64,000 nucleotides of DNA, taken from Hyphomicrobiales bacterium (GTDB lineage: Bacteria; Pseudomonadota; Alphaproteobacteria; Rhizobiales; Beijerinckiaceae). Position numbers and translations under genes: made by a program. Location of the stretch: the NCBI GenBank assembly GCA_900470095.1, contig UBZM01000025.1, positions 62,001-126,000 on the forward strand. The letters are read 5' to 3'. Below are positions 62,995 through 64,000 of the stretch, piece after piece (within the stretch, counting starts at the first letter, position 1; every line of letters begins with the position of its first letter). Under the pieces are notes generated by a model that was not told the DNA's origin, did not search any database, and was given only the letters and a program-made list of their open reading frames with translations.

Positions 62995-64000
62995 TCACAT
63001 CATGCCGGGCTCGCCGAGATCGGTCCCGTCGATCATGCGGCTGTAGCGATAGGGCCGTGGATCGACGATCGGGGTGTCGTTGGCGACGATGTCGGCGGCA
63101 AGGCGCCCTGCGGCCGGGCCGATGCCGAAGCCATGACCGCTATAGCCCGTCGAGATATAGAAGCCGGGCAGGGCCGCGACGCCGGAAATGACCGGAATCC
63201 AGTCCGGGGTGAAATCGACCAGCCCGCCATATTTGTGCGCGATCTTCACATTGGCGAGCTGCGGATAGAGTTGTCCAAGCCTTGTCAGGGCAAAGCTGAT
63301 CAGCTCCTCCTGTGCCGGCGGATCGAAGGTGCGGATCCGCTCGAAGGGCGAGATGCTGTCATTGCTCCAGCGGGAGATCGCCTCTGGTCCGGCGAAGAAG
63401 GACCGGCCGGCCCGGATGGTCAGGCCCCAGCGCCGCTTCTTGAAGGTCCGCCAGAACTGCTGTGCGTAGAGCATGCCCTGCGGGGTGAGTTCGAGCAGGC
63501 CGCGCCCGCTGATGCCGACCGTGTAGCCCCCGTCGAGCCGACGGCGGAAAGTGAGGTCGGGCATCGATAGCCCGCCCTCGATCACCTGCGGTGCTGCCTC
63601 TGTGAAAAAGGAGGTCGAGCGCACACCGGCCTGCGGCAGCTTGATGCCGTGGTGGCGGCAGAACATCGAGCTCCAGGCCCCGCCGGCGCAGAGCACCGCG
63701 CTGGTCCGGATCGTGCCTCGTTCGGTGACGACGGCCGAAACCCTGCCACCGTGGGTCTCCAGTCCCCGCGCAGCGCAGTTCTGATGAATGGTCGCGCCCC
63801 GCTTGCGCGCCCCTTCGGCGATGGCGGGAGTCGCCAGCGCGGGCTCGGCCCGCCCGTCGGTCGGCGAATGCACGCCGCCGATCCAGTTCTCCGTGCTGCC
63901 CGGCGACATGGCCTTGGCCTCGGCAGCCGTCAGCATCCGGCTGTGCATCTGATGCTCGCGGGCGCGGTCGGCCCAGTTCGACCACAGATCGAGATCGGAT
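62995..64000 (-). CDS. FAD-dependent oxidoreductase, DAO family, copy B (partial, cut by window edge)
   Basis: 335 C-terminal residues of a second flavin oxidase; the N terminus with the FAD-binding motif lies beyond the window. Visible parts: LTAAEAKAMSPGSTENWIGGVHSPTDGRAEPALATPAIAEGARKRGATIHQNCAARGLE, then the C-terminal ISTGYSGHGFGIGPAAGRLAADIVANDTPIVDPRPYRYSRMIDG. It aligns along its whole visible length with copy A, with the same IHQ(D/N)CAARGL(D/E) and PQ(A/x)S(V)RST blocks. The genes are 154 bases apart on the same strand. The pair may act on different stereoisomers or chain lengths of the same amine class. Confidence 0.88.
   Translation of the reverse strand, partial: SDLDLWSNWADRAREHQMHSRMLTAAEAKAMSPGSTENWIGGVHSPTDGRAEPALATPAIAEGARKRGATIHQNCAARGLETHGGRVSAVVTERGTIRTSAVLCAGGAWSSMFCRHHGIKLPQAGVRSTSFFTEAAPQVIEGGLSMPDLTFRRRLDGGYTVGISGRGLLELTPQGMLYAQQFWRTFKKRRWGLTIRAGRSFFAGPEAISRWSNDSISPFERIRTFDPPAQEELISFALTRLGQLYPQLANVKIAHKYGGLVDFTPDWIPVISGVAALPGFYISTGYSGHGFGIGPAAGRLAADIVANDTPIVDPRPYRYSRMIDGTDLGEPGMM

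Overview
The window is 64 kb of GC-rich chromosome from an alphaproteobacterium, most likely of the order Hyphomicrobiales (Rhizobiales). The evidence is codon use, two DUF2865 proteins, an Irr/RirA-era iron ABC system, rhizobial-type intergenic palindromes and proteins carrying the GIGHNNPP motif. A Bosea-like genus would fit but is a guess. Everything is protein coding apart from one tRNA-Gln(CTG).

Left part (1-26 kb), mostly core genome: an M20 peptidase, an exported MetX-like hydrolase, MarC, DNA gyrase A (with Asn-Met in place of the Asp-Ser of the quinolone pocket), an AsmA-like protein, a two-gene ferric iron importer (no ATPase beside it), two tandem DUF2865 paralogues, an RND efflux pair, a MAPEG protein, guaB, a DHA2-type MFS exporter, rlmE, a Ppx/GppA phosphatase and glpK. 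rlmE is preceded by a triplicated start region that encodes two six-codon upstream ORFs, each overlapping the next ATG.

Middle (26.2-31.7 kb), accessory: a 4.1-kb island lies at the 3' end of tRNA-Gln(CTG), bounded by a 15-bp direct repeat that is its probable attachment site. It holds two apparently frameshifted genes, a small overlapping gene pair, an AT-rich membrane protein between two 49-bp repeats, and an FRG-domain protein whose ribosome-binding site runs through the right att copy. No integrase is visible. Just outside lies a PUA/EVE-like plus HNH nuclease gene. This stretch is the best candidate for an undescribed (possibly phage-defence) system, though that is inference.

Right part (31.7-64 kb), scavenging and amine catabolism: first, an XRE-cupin regulator divergent from a complete Dpp/Opp-type importer interleaved with two different amidohydrolases (import then hydrolysis of an unknown amide or N-heterocycle). 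Next come an orphan 2Fe-2S flavin reductase and a small copper chaperone behind a MerR-type operator. Then a second Dpp/Opp-type importer lies on the minus strand. Last comes a catabolic block: cupin, two-domain GNAT, 2-hydroxyacid dehydrogenase, semialdehyde dehydrogenase, AraC fragment-sized regulator, omega-aminotransferase, Lrp regulator, second GNAT, FAD amine oxidase (frameshifted in a run of nine G), second aldehyde dehydrogenase, type II haloacid dehalogenase and two FAD oxidases, the last cut by the window edge. Together these look like uptake and oxidative or transaminative breakdown of polyamines or omega-amino acids.
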